Notes under the pieces: model-generated
What the model was told of the DNA's origin: nothing
The model's input: the letters and a program-made list of their open reading frames with translations, nothing else
Databases searched by the model: none
DNA from: Flavobacteriaceae bacterium
Lineage (GTDB): Bacteria > Bacteroidota > Bacteroidia > Flavobacteriales > Flavobacteriaceae
Assembly: GCA_028284745.1 (NCBI GenBank)
Contig: JANQRC010000019.1
Span: forward strand, 1 to 58,690
Direction: 5' to 3'
Length of the DNA stretch: 58,690 bases
Shown: positions 1-8,209 of the stretch, in pieces
Layout: every line of letters begins with the position of its first letter
Numbering within the stretch: the first letter of the stretch is position 1
Program-made: the position numbers and the translations under genes

Positions 1-782
1 TAGCTGTAGTTGATCTCATCGTGAACCCATCTCCCATGATAGACATCCAAGACCAATATCTGATCTGCAACAATGACGAAAATCCAAGCAGCGTCATGAT
101 CGATCCGGGCAATTATGATACCTACGAATGGGTCGACCAAAATTCTGGGGAGACTATAGGCACCAACGCTAGTTTTGAGGCCAGCCAAGGCGGAACGTTC
201 TTGCTACGTGTTTCCAGTACAGACAATGGGGTTTCGTGTACGGCCGAAGAAACATTTACAGTGACCACTACAAACACTCCTGTCTTCGATGACCCGGCAT
301 ACATCATCACTGAGCAAGGTTTCTTGGTCATTAACTTGGTATTGGGCACTTCTGACCTTTCTACACTTTCAGATTTTGAATTTGCTATTGACAGTCCAGA
401 TGGCCCATATCAACCTAGCAATATGTTCACTGATGTTTCTAGTGGGCCACATACGGTATACGTTCGAAATGTCTATGATATTTGCAGCACGGTTTCGGTA
501 GTCATCGATTTTTTCTTTATCAGGATCCCAAAGTTTTTCACTCCCAATGGCGATACGTATCACGAACAATGGCGGGTAGAAGGACTGGAAGGTCCGGAAT
601 ATGTCAACACAGGGATCTACATCTTTGACCGTTTTGGCAAACTACTTAAACAAATGGATCCACGCGGGCAAGGTTGGGACGGCACCTATAACAACCGCCC
701 GATGCCGTCAACAGATTACTGGTATCGCATCTGGTTAGAAGATGGCCGAGAATTTAAAGGGCACTTCACCTTGAAACGCTGA
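1..782 (+). CDS. T9SS type B sorting domain protein, C-terminal part (5' end outside window)
   Basis: The reading frame is open from the left edge, so this is the C-terminal 260 or so residues of a larger exported protein. The last 85 residues are a gliding-motility-associated C-terminal (T9SS type B) sorting domain: they begin with IPKFFTPNGD, continue through NTGIYIFDRFGKLL and GWDGTYNNRPMPSTDYWY, and end in KGHFTLKR. In Bacteroidota this domain directs secretion and surface attachment through the type IX system. The preceding part is beta-rich with Ig-like character (EWVDQNSGE, GTFLLRVSS), as in large adhesin-like flavobacterial proteins. The function of the passenger cannot be judged from what is visible. 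Confidence 0.9.
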   Translation, partial: AVVDLIVNPSPMIDIQDQYLICNNDENPSSVMIDPGNYDTYEWVDQNSGETIGTNASFEASQGGTFLLRVSSTDNGVSCTAEETFTVTTTNTPVFDDPAYIITEQGFLVINLVLGTSDLSTLSDFEFAIDSPDGPYQPSNMFTDVSSGPHTVYVRNVYDICSTVSVVIDFFFIRIPKFFTPNGDTYHEQWRVEGLEGPEYVNTGIYIFDRFGKLLKQMDPRGQGWDGTYNNRPMPSTDYWYRIWLEDGREFKGHFTLKR

Positions 783-820
783 CAGATCTCGTATTTTTAT
801 AGCTTGAATTCGATTCATGC

Positions 821-2809
821 ATGAAGTTTCAACTTGTCTCTGATTTTAAACCTACAGGCGATCAGCCTGAAGCGATCGAACAGCTTTCCGAGGGCGTCAC
901 AACGAATGAGCCTTTTCAAACACTGCTAGGTGTTACGGGTTCAGGAAAGACCTTTACCGTTGCCAATGTGGTAGCACACGTGCAACGGCCAACGCTGGTG
1001 CTAGCGCACAATAAAACCTTGGCAGCGCAGCTGTATTCAGAGTTCAAGCAATTCTTCCCGAACAATGCCATCGAATATTTTGTCTCTTACTACGACTACT
1101 ACCAGCCAGAGGCCTACATTCCTGTAACGGGCACCTATATCGAAAAAGACCTCTCTATCAATGAAGACATTGAGAAGCTTCGTTTAAGTACTACTTCCTC
1201 TCTACTTTCTGGAAGACGTGATGTACTGGTGGTGGCCTCGGTATCGTGCTTGTATGGTATTGGCAACCCGATGGAGTTCAAAAAGAATGTGATCTCTATT
1301 GAAAGAGACCAAATCCTTTCGCGCACCAAGTTCTTACACCAATTGGTGCAATCGCTCTATGCGCGTACTACGGAAGATCCCAAGAATGGTAACTTTAGGG
1401 TGAAGGGAGACGTAGTCGATGTATATCCGGGCTATGCCGACATTGCCTATCGCATTCATTTCTTTGGTGATGAGGTCGAAGAGATAGAGTCCTTTGACCC
1501 TGCTACCCAAGAAGTGCTTGAGAAATATGAAAAGCTGAATATCTACCCTGCAAACATTTTCGTGACCTCACCCGATCGCCTACAAGAGGCCATCTACCAT
1601 ATTCAGGACGACCTGGTGAAACAGGTCGATCATTTCAAGGAAATCGGAAAGCCGTTAGAGGCCAAACGCCTAGAGGAACGTACCAATTTTGATCTAGAGA
1701 TGATCCGTGAGTTAGGCTATTGCTCGGGGATCGAGAACTATTCGCGTTATTTGGACGGAAGAGCGCCCGGCACACGCCCGTTCTGTCTGCTCGACTATTT
1801 CCCGGATGATTACCTGATGGTGGTCGACGAAAGCCATGTCACCATCTCGCAAGTACATGCCATGTATGGAGGTGACCGAAGCCGAAAGGAAAATCTGGTC
1901 GACTATGGGTTTCGTTTGCCAGCCGCCATGGACAATCGCCCGTTAAGGTTTGAAGAATTTGAAGCACTTCAGAACCAAGTGATCTATGTAAGCGCCACGC
2001 CTGCTGATTATGAATTGCAAAAGTCGGACGGTGTTTATGTAGAACAGGTGATCCGCCCCACTGGACTCTTGGATCCTGAGATCGAAGTGCGCCCTAGCTT
2101 GAATCAGGTAGATGACCTGATAGAAGAGATCCAACAACGTGTAGAGAAGGACGAACGTACGCTAATCACTACATTGACAAAGCGCATGGCCGAAGAATTG
2201 ACAAAGTATCTAAGCAGGATCCAGATCCGTTGTAGATACATACACAGCGATGTGGATACGTTAGAGCGAGTGGAGATCATGCAAGACCTACGCAAAGGGT
2301 TGTTTGATGTGTTGGTGGGTGTGAACTTGCTACGTGAGGGATTGGATCTGCCCGAAGTATCATTGGTCGCCATCTTGGATGCTGACAAAGAGGGTTTTTT
2401 GCGTAGCAACCGTTCGTTGACACAAACGGTAGGCCGTGCCGCTAGAAACGTGAATGGCAAGGCCATCATGTATGCTGACAAGATCACCAACAGCATGCAA
2501 AAGACCATTGACGAGACCAACTATCGTCGTGACAAACAGGCCAAGTACAATGCAGACAACAACATTGTCCCCAAGGCATTGAACAAAGCCATCGAGAATC
2601 CGTTGGCAAAAGGCCCGATCCCAGAGTTCCATTATGAGAATACCTTATCGGCTGCTGCCGAAGAAGAACTGGAATACCTGACCAAACCCCAGATAGAAAA
2701 GCGCATACGTGAGAAGCGCAAGGAAATGGAAAAGGCAGCCAAAGAGCTAGACTTTATGCAAGCCGCCAGACTTCGTGATGAGATCAAAGTACTGCAGAAG
2801 CGGTTGTGA
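821..2809 (+). CDS. uvrB: Excinuclease ABC subunit B
   Basis: UvrB is the damage-verifying helicase-like subunit of nucleotide excision repair. It is loaded by UvrA and recruits UvrC. The 662-residue protein is full length for the family. It begins MKFQLVSDFKPTGDQ, has a Walker A loop GVTGSGKT at residues 37-44, the beta-hairpin tyrosines in SYYDYYQPEAY near residue 92, a DESH box, the helicase motif TVGRAARN, and a C-terminal UVR motif (KELDFMQAARLRDE) that binds UvrC. It follows the T9SS gene by 38 bp and appears to be transcribed alone. Nothing unusual was seen. Confidence 0.97.
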   Translation: MKFQLVSDFKPTGDQPEAIEQLSEGVTTNEPFQTLLGVTGSGKTFTVANVVAHVQRPTLVLAHNKTLAAQLYSEFKQFFPNNAIEYFVSYYDYYQPEAYIPVTGTYIEKDLSINEDIEKLRLSTTSSLLSGRRDVLVVASVSCLYGIGNPMEFKKNVISIERDQILSRTKFLHQLVQSLYARTTEDPKNGNFRVKGDVVDVYPGYADIAYRIHFFGDEVEEIESFDPATQEVLEKYEKLNIYPANIFVTSPDRLQEAIYHIQDDLVKQVDHFKEIGKPLEAKRLEERTNFDLEMIRELGYCSGIENYSRYLDGRAPGTRPFCLLDYFPDDYLMVVDESHVTISQVHAMYGGDRSRKENLVDYGFRLPAAMDNRPLRFEEFEALQNQVIYVSATPADYELQKSDGVYVEQVIRPTGLLDPEIEVRPSLNQVDDLIEEIQQRVEKDERTLITTLTKRMAEELTKYLSRIQIRCRYIHSDVDTLERVEIMQDLRKGLFDVLVGVNLLREGLDLPEVSLVAILDADKEGFLRSNRSLTQTVGRAARNVNGKAIMYADKITNSMQKTIDETNYRRDKQAKYNADNNIVPKALNKAIENPLAKGPIPEFHYENTLSAAAEEELEYLTKPQIEKRIREKRKEMEKAAKELDFMQAARLRDEIKVLQKRL

Positions 2810-3006
2810 GCTGGGGCTCTTCGCCTTTGATCTTCATTTTTTGGGCTGGTGATCTATAGATTTCAGCATCCAACGATTTATAAATCCCCACCAATACCAT
2901 TTGCAAATACCTTAGGGCATTCCCTAGTTTAGCCCTGCAACTTAAAAGTTCTCATTGGTCATCGGTTTTTCTACATGGACTTTGATCTTGCATCATTGGT
3001 TAGACC

Positions 3007-3067
3007 GCATCAAACCCTGCTACGCAACCATGGGTTTCCGGGGAGAGTCACATGGTGGGTTTGATGC
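3007..3067 (+). other. Strong unexplained stem-loop upstream of a 46-aa ORF
   Basis: An 11-bp perfect inverted repeat (GCATCAAACCC at 3007-3017, GGGTTTGATGC at 3057-3067) encloses a 9-nt one-sided bulge, a second 6-bp stem (ACCATG at 3027-3032, CATGGT at 3051-3056) and an 18-nt loop. The 3' arms of the two stems abut. There is no U-tract, so it is not a simple terminator. It ends 29 nt before the ATG of the small ORF at 3097. It matches no riboswitch class I recognise. The inner stem faintly resembles the tip of a group II intron domain, but no reverse transcriptase or other intron part is present. Confidence 0.6.
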
Positions 3068-3096
3068 AACTAGTAACACTCTTAAAAAATACGATC

Positions 3097-3237
3097 ATGG
3101 AAACTACCGTTAAAAAGGCAACGCTAGACACCAACATCAACGTACAAAACATCTATGACGAAACTGGAAACACCATTGGCAAGGTCGTAGAAACGGATGA
3201 AAGGCGATTCGCCAAAACATTTGATAAAGTCTTCTAA
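3097..3237 (+). CDS. Small hypothetical protein (46 aa)
   Basis: The family is not recognised. The ORF runs from METTVKKATLDTN to TFDKVF and has no signal peptide or membrane segment. It is polar, with a short segment of beta-hairpin character (YDETGNTIGKVVET). The ATG at 3097 is preferred over an in-frame upstream GTG at 3052, because the latter lies inside the 3007-3067 hairpin. It sits 121 bp upstream of the DUF4157 gene on the same strand. A link between the two is possible but unproven. An immunity role is unlikely, since protection from a peptidoglycan-cutting enzyme would require export. Whether it is expressed is uncertain. Confidence 0.4.
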   Translation: METTVKKATLDTNINVQNIYDETGNTIGKVVETDERRFAKTFDKVF

Positions 3238-3358
3238 GATCAAGACACGTTCAAAAACGATTGAGAGCATCTAAGAACCGTTGTGAATTATCATCTATGA
3301 CAAGAGAAAGGGGATTTTACCTTCTTGAGATAACAGATTTTTTATCGAATTTAGGTGA

Positions 3359-4933
3359 ATGAAAACTGTTGTCGATCCTCTGCAAAAGGAAGCAAAAAAC
3401 TCCTCGTATTTCTTTGGCTGTAGGAATAGTAAGCCATTCTTACGCCCTTCCACTATACAACCCAAGCTAGCCATTGGTCAGCCTAACGACAAGTACGAGC
3501 AAGAAGCTGATGCTATGGCCGATCAGGTGATGCGAATGCCAAACACTACCATTCAGCGCAAATGCACTTCTTGTGAAAAAGAGGAGACTGTACAGACCAA
3601 GTCTATAGATTCTTCCGAAAACTTGACAGCAAATGACTCTATTTCTTCAGATCTAAATAGCGCTAAAGGAAAAGGGCGTTCCCTTTCGGAAACCACCAAC
3701 CAGCACATGAGTCAAGCATTTGGCACCGACTTTAGCAATGTACGCATCCATACTGGCGACAAAGCAGTACGGATGAATCAAGACCTCAATGCACGTGCTT
3801 TTACATACGGCAACGATATCTATTTCAACAGTGGCGAATATGCTCCTGAGTCTTCCAGCGGGAAAAGATTGTTAGCACACGAGTTGACACATGTAGTACA
3901 ACAAAGGTCTGGAGCCCAGATGGTGAACAGGTTTGCCATGAAGACTGTAAAAGATGTGAAAAGCCTTGCCATACATGAGTTTTCGTCCAAACAAATTGCA
4001 AATAACTGGTCCTTCGCAAGGAAAAAGTTCAAAAGGCGCAACAAGATCATAAATGAGGTTGACAAGTTAGGTTGGGCAAAAAAAGGGAAAGAAAGTACTG
4101 CCATGCAAAACCTTAAGAGCAGATGGGTAACCCTCAAAAAGTTATTCAACAACAGTGCATTTGATCCTGCATCAGGAACTTTGCCCTCAGAAAAAGCCTT
4201 CGATCAGGCAATACTAAATGAAAAAAGTGATATGAAGGCGTTGTCCAGAAGCTTGTTCAAAAGCATGAATGGGGAGGTCTCTGCCTTCCTCAGTGCGTTG
4301 AAAAGCTTTCTGGCAAGTAGAAAAAAGGTAGATGAAGAGCAGACACAATTCCATCGTATGGACACTTCTTTCAGTAATGCTGCCGTGGTCAAGTTGATCA
4401 AGGCCATTCCCCATGCAAAATTCACCAGCGCAGAGATGAAAGCGCTTGTAGGGCAAGAATCAAAAGATCTTACGAACGTTACCATTGCTGGCATCGACCC
4501 CAAAAAACCTGGCCTTAGAGATAAAACGCCCAACCCAGGTAGTTTTGTTGGGATCAGCCAACAATCAACAAGTGCCAGGGATGAAGGGATCGCCTGGGCA
4601 AGATCCAAAGGCGTTACGATCAAGAAAACCCCTGATCCAAGAACCATTCCCCTAGAATCCATTAAGCTAGCGCCAGCATATATGGGAAGAGTAGTAGAAC
4701 AATTGCTTCATCCTGGCTTGCCGAATCCGAAACCAAAAGGCGACGAGTTGAAAAAACTGTCGTTCGCAGCATACAATGGCGGTGCTACTAAGGTGAAAAA
4801 AGCAGCTAAAGAATGGAGTGCCATCACAGCCAACAGAGGCAAATCATACACTTGGGATAAGATAAAGAAGAACAGAAACATCACTGGACAGATGCGAAAC
4901 TACGTCAAGGAAATAGTCTGGCGATTATCCTAA
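3359..4933 (+). CDS. DUF4157 (eCIS-core) protein with lytic-transglycosylase-like C-terminal domain
   Basis: 524 residues. The N-terminus has the usual features of DUF4157 proteins: IQPKLAIGQPNDKYEQEADAMADQVM (33-58, with intervening residues as expected), a CxxC pair (C69, C72), and the DUF4157 core at about 95-185 ending in the zinc-metallopeptidase motif HELTH (174-178). Residues about 340-520 fit the SLT/GH23 fold: catalytic-type Glu in GQES (E367), GISQ at 398-401 in the place of the G-L-M-Q motif, AAYNGG at 470-475, and a terminal NYV at 514-516. I infer that this is a secreted or injected peptidoglycan-cleaving effector. DUF4157 domains are common in cargo of extracellular contractile injection systems, but no such system or obvious immunity gene is in the window. 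There is no Sec signal peptide. Confidence 0.8.
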   Translation: MKTVVDPLQKEAKNSSYFFGCRNSKPFLRPSTIQPKLAIGQPNDKYEQEADAMADQVMRMPNTTIQRKCTSCEKEETVQTKSIDSSENLTANDSISSDLNSAKGKGRSLSETTNQHMSQAFGTDFSNVRIHTGDKAVRMNQDLNARAFTYGNDIYFNSGEYAPESSSGKRLLAHELTHVVQQRSGAQMVNRFAMKTVKDVKSLAIHEFSSKQIANNWSFARKKFKRRNKIINEVDKLGWAKKGKESTAMQNLKSRWVTLKKLFNNSAFDPASGTLPSEKAFDQAILNEKSDMKALSRSLFKSMNGEVSAFLSALKSFLASRKKVDEEQTQFHRMDTSFSNAAVVKLIKAIPHAKFTSAEMKALVGQESKDLTNVTIAGIDPKKPGLRDKTPNPGSFVGISQQSTSARDEGIAWARSKGVTIKKTPDPRTIPLESIKLAPAYMGRVVEQLLHPGLPNPKPKGDELKKLSFAAYNGGATKVKKAAKEWSAITANRGKSYTWDKIKKNRNITGQMRNYVKEIVWRLS

Positions 4934-4939
4934 CATAGG

Positions 4940-4974
4940 AAACGAACCACACTATTGGATCGCAGGGTTCGTTT
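4940..4974 (+). terminator. Intrinsic terminator-like hairpin after the DUF4157 gene
   Basis: A 9-bp perfect stem (AAACGAACC at 4940-4948, GGTTCGTTT at 4966-4974) lies 7 bp after the stop codon and is followed by T-rich sequence. The rest of the gap to gldC (to 5227) holds only a small bulged hairpin near 5085-5103. No ORF or RNA gene was recognised there. Confidence 0.6.
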
Positions 4975-5227
4975 TCACAACAATCTCAAACAATCAAGAT
5001 CAAATCGTGGAAATGTCTGAATATTGTTTTCTGCATCTGTTATCGTCTAGCCGATCCATTTCCGTAAGATGCCGATCCCTTGATAGGGAATCGCGTAGTC
5101 TTCATTGTCACTTTTAGTTACTTGGTTACTGAAGAACACTAAATTAGAAGCAACAGATGGCATCAAATGCTAGCTGGCTATCACGTTCACAGCCAATTGG
5201 TCGATACCTTAATAGGAACTTTGAGTC

Positions 5228-5563
5228 TTATGGTCCTTTCAGTTCTAACTTCTCGGCCATATAATCGCAGAAGTCTTTCATAGTGGCAGTCATCTTCTCA
5301 TCATTGGTGGCGCGATAAAAGGTATCTGCCATGGTTACCAATGTCTGGTGGAAGAATCGTTTCATCTCGTCTACAGGCATCTCTTTGGTCCATAGGTCTA
5401 TGCGAAGTGTCTCCTGTTGGGCACTATCCCAAACCGATAAGAACATCGCTTTTGCCTCTTCCTGCTTGATGCCTCCGTCTTCAGCACTCCAAAATAGTTT
5501 TTCAGGCACTCGATTCTCGTCCATTTCCACCTTTAAATTGATCTCTGAGGTATGTACCGCCAT
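5228..5563 (-). CDS. gldC: Gliding motility protein GldC
   Basis: GldC is a small cytoplasmic-type protein that supports gliding in Flavobacterium, where its loss reduces but does not abolish colony spreading. The 111 residues match the family over their full length: it starts MAVHTSEINLKVEMDENRVPEK, has the conserved W of LFWSAEDGG, and contains MPVDEMKRFFHQTL. There is no signal peptide. Its ATG shares one base with the gldB stop (TAATG), which points to translational coupling. The gldB-gldC pair is a standard Bacteroidota arrangement. Confidence 0.93.
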   Translation of the reverse strand: MAVHTSEINLKVEMDENRVPEKLFWSAEDGGIKQEEAKAMFLSVWDSAQQETLRIDLWTKEMPVDEMKRFFHQTLVTMADTFYRATNDEKMTATMKDFCDYMAEKLELKGP

Positions 5564-6564
5564 TATCTATTAGGTTTATATTTTGATCTATTGAAAATTG
5601 ATTCAGCATCCATCGTCAGGAGGGTCTGTAGTGCGACATCATTGTTGGCCATGAAAGACCTAACGATCTGCCAGCCAACCCATTGCCCAACACTTCCGGG
5701 AGTTTCTTGGTCAAATTCTAGAAAGAATTTGGAGAAAGGCGCTTCATCGATAAAGCGCCTTTGCAATTTAGGGTCTGTATCGTAGAGCAGGCTGTTCTCC
5801 ACGAAATATTTCCACATATATTGTTCGTTCTCCTGCACCCAAGCGATGTCATTATCCGTATAGCCTATTTTGACCGCATCTGTTTCCCACGGAATCACAA
5901 GGTCTTTGAGGTAATGAAGTTTGCCATAGTAGACCATCTTTGCCAAAAAAGTTCTACTTGCCGGAATGACCACCTTTGACTTCATCATGGCATCTGTTGC
6001 ATCTGCAATCAATCTAGCCGGATACATGTCTTCACGTTGGTATCTAGAAATACCATCATACAAGGGGTTCTCCCCTCCCAAGTAGGTATCTACAGAAACG
6101 AGCAGCAGACTATCTGCATGGATCACCTTGTTCTGATAATCGACATCAGACATCAAAGTAACCACTTTGGGTAACGAATCTTCAGGAAAATAAAATTTTA
6201 TATGTTGAAAGAGTTTGTGCAAGCGGTCTTGTTGTTCAGAAAAATCGTTGAATTTTTTATGCACTTCTTCAAATAACACCAATTGCAATGAATCTTCGCG
6301 CCTGTTTGTCCATACACTGTCCGAGAACTGTTCGGGGAAAAAGTAAGGAAACTTCTCTTTCAGTTCACCCATATCATTTGCAACATTGCCATAGAATGCT
6401 TCCTCAAAACGAACGACCTCAATATCTACAGGAATCGTTGCTATTCTTTCTTCACTCGAATCTTGCCGCTGACATGCCACTGCGACCAAGAATGATGCGA
6501 TAAGAAAAGTCATGTTTCTTGACATCCGGAAAAAAATAAAGCTGTTGCGCGAAACTGCTTTCAT
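5563..6564 (-). CDS. gldB: Gliding motility lipoprotein GldB
   Basis: GldB is a membrane-anchored lipoprotein required for gliding and for normal T9SS function in flavobacteria. The 333 residues carry a lipoprotein signal, FLIASFLVAVAC, with the lipid-accepting Cys followed by QRQDSS. The conserved core includes PVDIEVVRFEEAFY, FPEDSLP and SVDTYLGGENPLY, and near the C-terminus GSVGQWVGWQIVRSFM. Translation may instead begin at the internal ATG at 6525 (MSRNMTF), which gives a more typical signal peptide. gldC is coupled directly downstream and nadE is divergent, a conserved neighbourhood. Confidence 0.93.
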   Translation of the reverse strand: MKAVSRNSFIFFRMSRNMTFLIASFLVAVACQRQDSSEERIATIPVDIEVVRFEEAFYGNVANDMGELKEKFPYFFPEQFSDSVWTNRREDSLQLVLFEEVHKKFNDFSEQQDRLHKLFQHIKFYFPEDSLPKVVTLMSDVDYQNKVIHADSLLLVSVDTYLGGENPLYDGISRYQREDMYPARLIADATDAMMKSKVVIPASRTFLAKMVYYGKLHYLKDLVIPWETDAVKIGYTDNDIAWVQENEQYMWKYFVENSLLYDTDPKLQRRFIDEAPFSKFFLEFDQETPGSVGQWVGWQIVRSFMANNDVALQTLLTMDAESIFNRSKYKPNR

Positions 6565-6581
6565 AGGTTTTTGCTATCCCT

Positions 6582-6601
6582 TATTTTTGTTGTCAAAGGT
6601 A
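6582..6601. promoter_or_regulatory. Divergent -7 elements for nadE (+) and gldB (-)
   Basis: The 65-bp divergent spacer holds TATTTTTG on the plus strand (6582-6589) and TACCTTTG on the minus strand (6594-6601). Both fit the Bacteroidota sigma-A -7 consensus TAnnTTTG. No well-placed -33 TTG is visible for either, so the call rests on the -7 elements and the spacing to the start codons. Confidence 0.4.
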
Positions 6602-6629
6602 AGATTTTGAACCTTCTAAAGCTAACGTC

Positions 6630-7418
6630 ATGAAGATCGAAAAAGTTGTCGACCACATTGTAAGATGGTTAAAGGATTACGCAACAAATGCCCAGTTGAA
6701 TGGTTTTGTGGTTGGGGTTTCTGGTGGAATAGACTCGGCAGTCACTTCTACTCTTTGTGCAAAAACTGGAATGCCTACCCTGTGCCTGGAAATGCCCATA
6801 CACCAGGCAGCATCACAAGTTAGCAGGGCTTGGGACCACATCATCTGGCTACAAGAGCATTATAAAAATGTAGATGTCACTCAAGTAAATCTCACCCCTG
6901 TTTTTGACAGCTTGGTAGATTCATTTCCAGTTGTAGAGAACGAAGAAGAACGATTCATGTCGCTAGCCAATACCAGAGCCCGCTTGCGCATGACCAGTCT
7001 ATACTATTTCGCGGCCCTAAAGGGCTATCTAGTTGCGGGCACAGGCAATAAAGTAGAGGATTTTGGCGTAGGCTTCTACACGAAGTATGGTGATGGTGGC
7101 GTAGACTTAAGCCCTATTGCCGACCTTTTGAAGACCGAGGTTTATGCGGTTGCTGAATTCCTAGGCGTTAACAAGGCCATTATCGATGCGCCACCAACAG
7201 ATGGCCTTTGGGGCGATGACCGAACCGACGAAGATCAAATTGGCGCTAGCTATCCAGAATTGGAGTGGGCTATGAAAATGGCCGCTGAAGGAAAGACTTC
7301 TTTAGATCTTGAGGGAAGAGAAAAGGAAGTATTCACGATATACAAAAGGTTCAATACGGCAAATAAGCACAAAATGGTTCCTATCCCAGTTTGTGAAGTT
7401 CCTGACCTTTATCGGTAA
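6630..7418 (+). CDS. nadE: NAD(+) synthetase
   Basis: This enzyme amidates and adenylates nicotinic acid adenine dinucleotide to make NAD+, the last step of NAD synthesis. The 262 residues form a single N-type ATP pyrophosphatase domain with the loop SGGIDS (31-36), the GTGNKVEDFGVGFYTKYGDGG stretch that binds deamido-NAD and ATP, and PPTDGLWGDDRTDE. There is no N-terminal glutaminase domain, so it is the ammonia-dependent form. It lies divergent from gldB, as in other flavobacteria. Confidence 0.96.
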   Translation: MKIEKVVDHIVRWLKDYATNAQLNGFVVGVSGGIDSAVTSTLCAKTGMPTLCLEMPIHQAASQVSRAWDHIIWLQEHYKNVDVTQVNLTPVFDSLVDSFPVVENEEERFMSLANTRARLRMTSLYYFAALKGYLVAGTGNKVEDFGVGFYTKYGDGGVDLSPIADLLKTEVYAVAEFLGVNKAIIDAPPTDGLWGDDRTDEDQIGASYPELEWAMKMAAEGKTSLDLEGREKEVFTIYKRFNTANKHKMVPIPVCEVPDLYR

Positions 7419-7521
7419 TTGGTTCGAATAAATCGTCGAAGAACATGTTTAATATGAATATTCTTTAATATAAAAATGTTTTTTTGACTACCTTTAGGCC
7501 GTCAAAAATCCCCCGCATCTT

Positions 7522-7552
7522 CAATGACCATATCCCCTACCAAGGGTCATTG
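7522..7552 (+). promoter_or_regulatory. Stem-loop in the leader of the response regulator gene
   Basis: CAATGACC (7522-7529) pairs with GGTCATTG (7545-7552) across a 15-nt loop, ending 27 nt before the ATG at 7580. There is no U-run, so it is a leader structure rather than a terminator. A -7-like TACCTTTA lies just upstream near 7488. Its role is unknown. Confidence 0.4.
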
Positions 7553-7579
7553 GCATGCGATAAACTTAAACGATTCATT

Positions 7580-8209
7580 ATGATCAATTTACTCGTAGCT
7601 GACAGTCATCCAATCGTCCAAAAAGGATTGCGGTCATTATTCAAGTCTTCTTCCGACATCAAGATCGTAGGCATGGTCGATTCTACCGAAGCGCTTTTCG
7701 ATTTTGTCTCTAAGAACTCTGTGGATGTCGTACTCATGGAGATGGACATTCCTTCTGTTAATGGTGTAACCGCACTTAGACGACTAAAAAAAGAATACCC
7801 AGACGTAAAAGTCGTCATGTTCAGTGGTCAGTCTGAGGATGTGTATGCCATTAGTACCCTAAAGGCCGGGGCATCTGGTTACCTTTCGAAAGGTGTTTCC
7901 ACAGACATGATCGGTGAGGCCCTGGTAAAAGTCGGAAGTGGAGGCATCTTCATCAGTAACGACCTTGCCCAACGCCTTGCTTTTGATGAAAGTACCAACA
8001 AGCCAAGAAGATTGTTCAGAAGACTTTCTACCAGAGAAGTGGAAGTACTGAAACTGCTAGCAGCAGGAAGGCGCAACAAGCACATTGCCGAAGAATTGAA
8101 CCTCAACGAAAAAACTGTCAGCACTTACAAAGCACGCTTAATGCGCAAGTTGAATGTGGACAACATGGTAGACTTGCTTCAGCAAGCAAAAGCGTTAGAG
8201 CTATACTAG
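7580..8209 (+). CDS. LuxR/NarL-type response regulator with Glu at the phosphorylation site
   Basis: 209 residues from the ATG at 7580 (MINLLVADSHPIV). This start is chosen over an in-frame start at 7484 because it gives the normal receiver N-terminus. A receiver domain (1-120) is followed by a LuxR-type helix-turn-helix (about 145-205; LSTREVEVLKLLAAGRRNKHIAEEL). In the receiver the usual acidic pair DD is DS (8-9), and the phospho-accepting Asp is Glu54 (DVVLMEMDIP). The Ser of MFSG and the Lys of GYLSKG are kept. It is therefore an atypical, probably phosphorylation-independent regulator. No histidine kinase is nearby. Its 3' end overlaps dnaG by 4 bp, convergently. Confidence 0.9.
   Translation: MINLLVADSHPIVQKGLRSLFKSSSDIKIVGMVDSTEALFDFVSKNSVDVVLMEMDIPSVNGVTALRRLKKEYPDVKVVMFSGQSEDVYAISTLKAGASGYLSKGVSTDMIGEALVKVGSGGIFISNDLAQRLAFDESTNKPRRLFRRLSTREVEVLKLLAAGRRNKHIAEELNLNEKTVSTYKARLMRKLNVDNMVDLLQQAKALELY

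Noticed and set aside
3018..3067. Group II intron remnant
   Set aside because: The ACCATG...CATGGT tip with GAGAGTCAC looks faintly like an intron domain IV tip, but no domain V, reverse transcriptase or intron boundary is seen.
3097..3237. Immunity or antitoxin gene for the DUF4157 effector
   Set aside because: The 46-residue product has no signal peptide or membrane segment, while protection against a peptidoglycan-cleaving enzyme should act in the periplasm. There is no similarity to known inhibitors.
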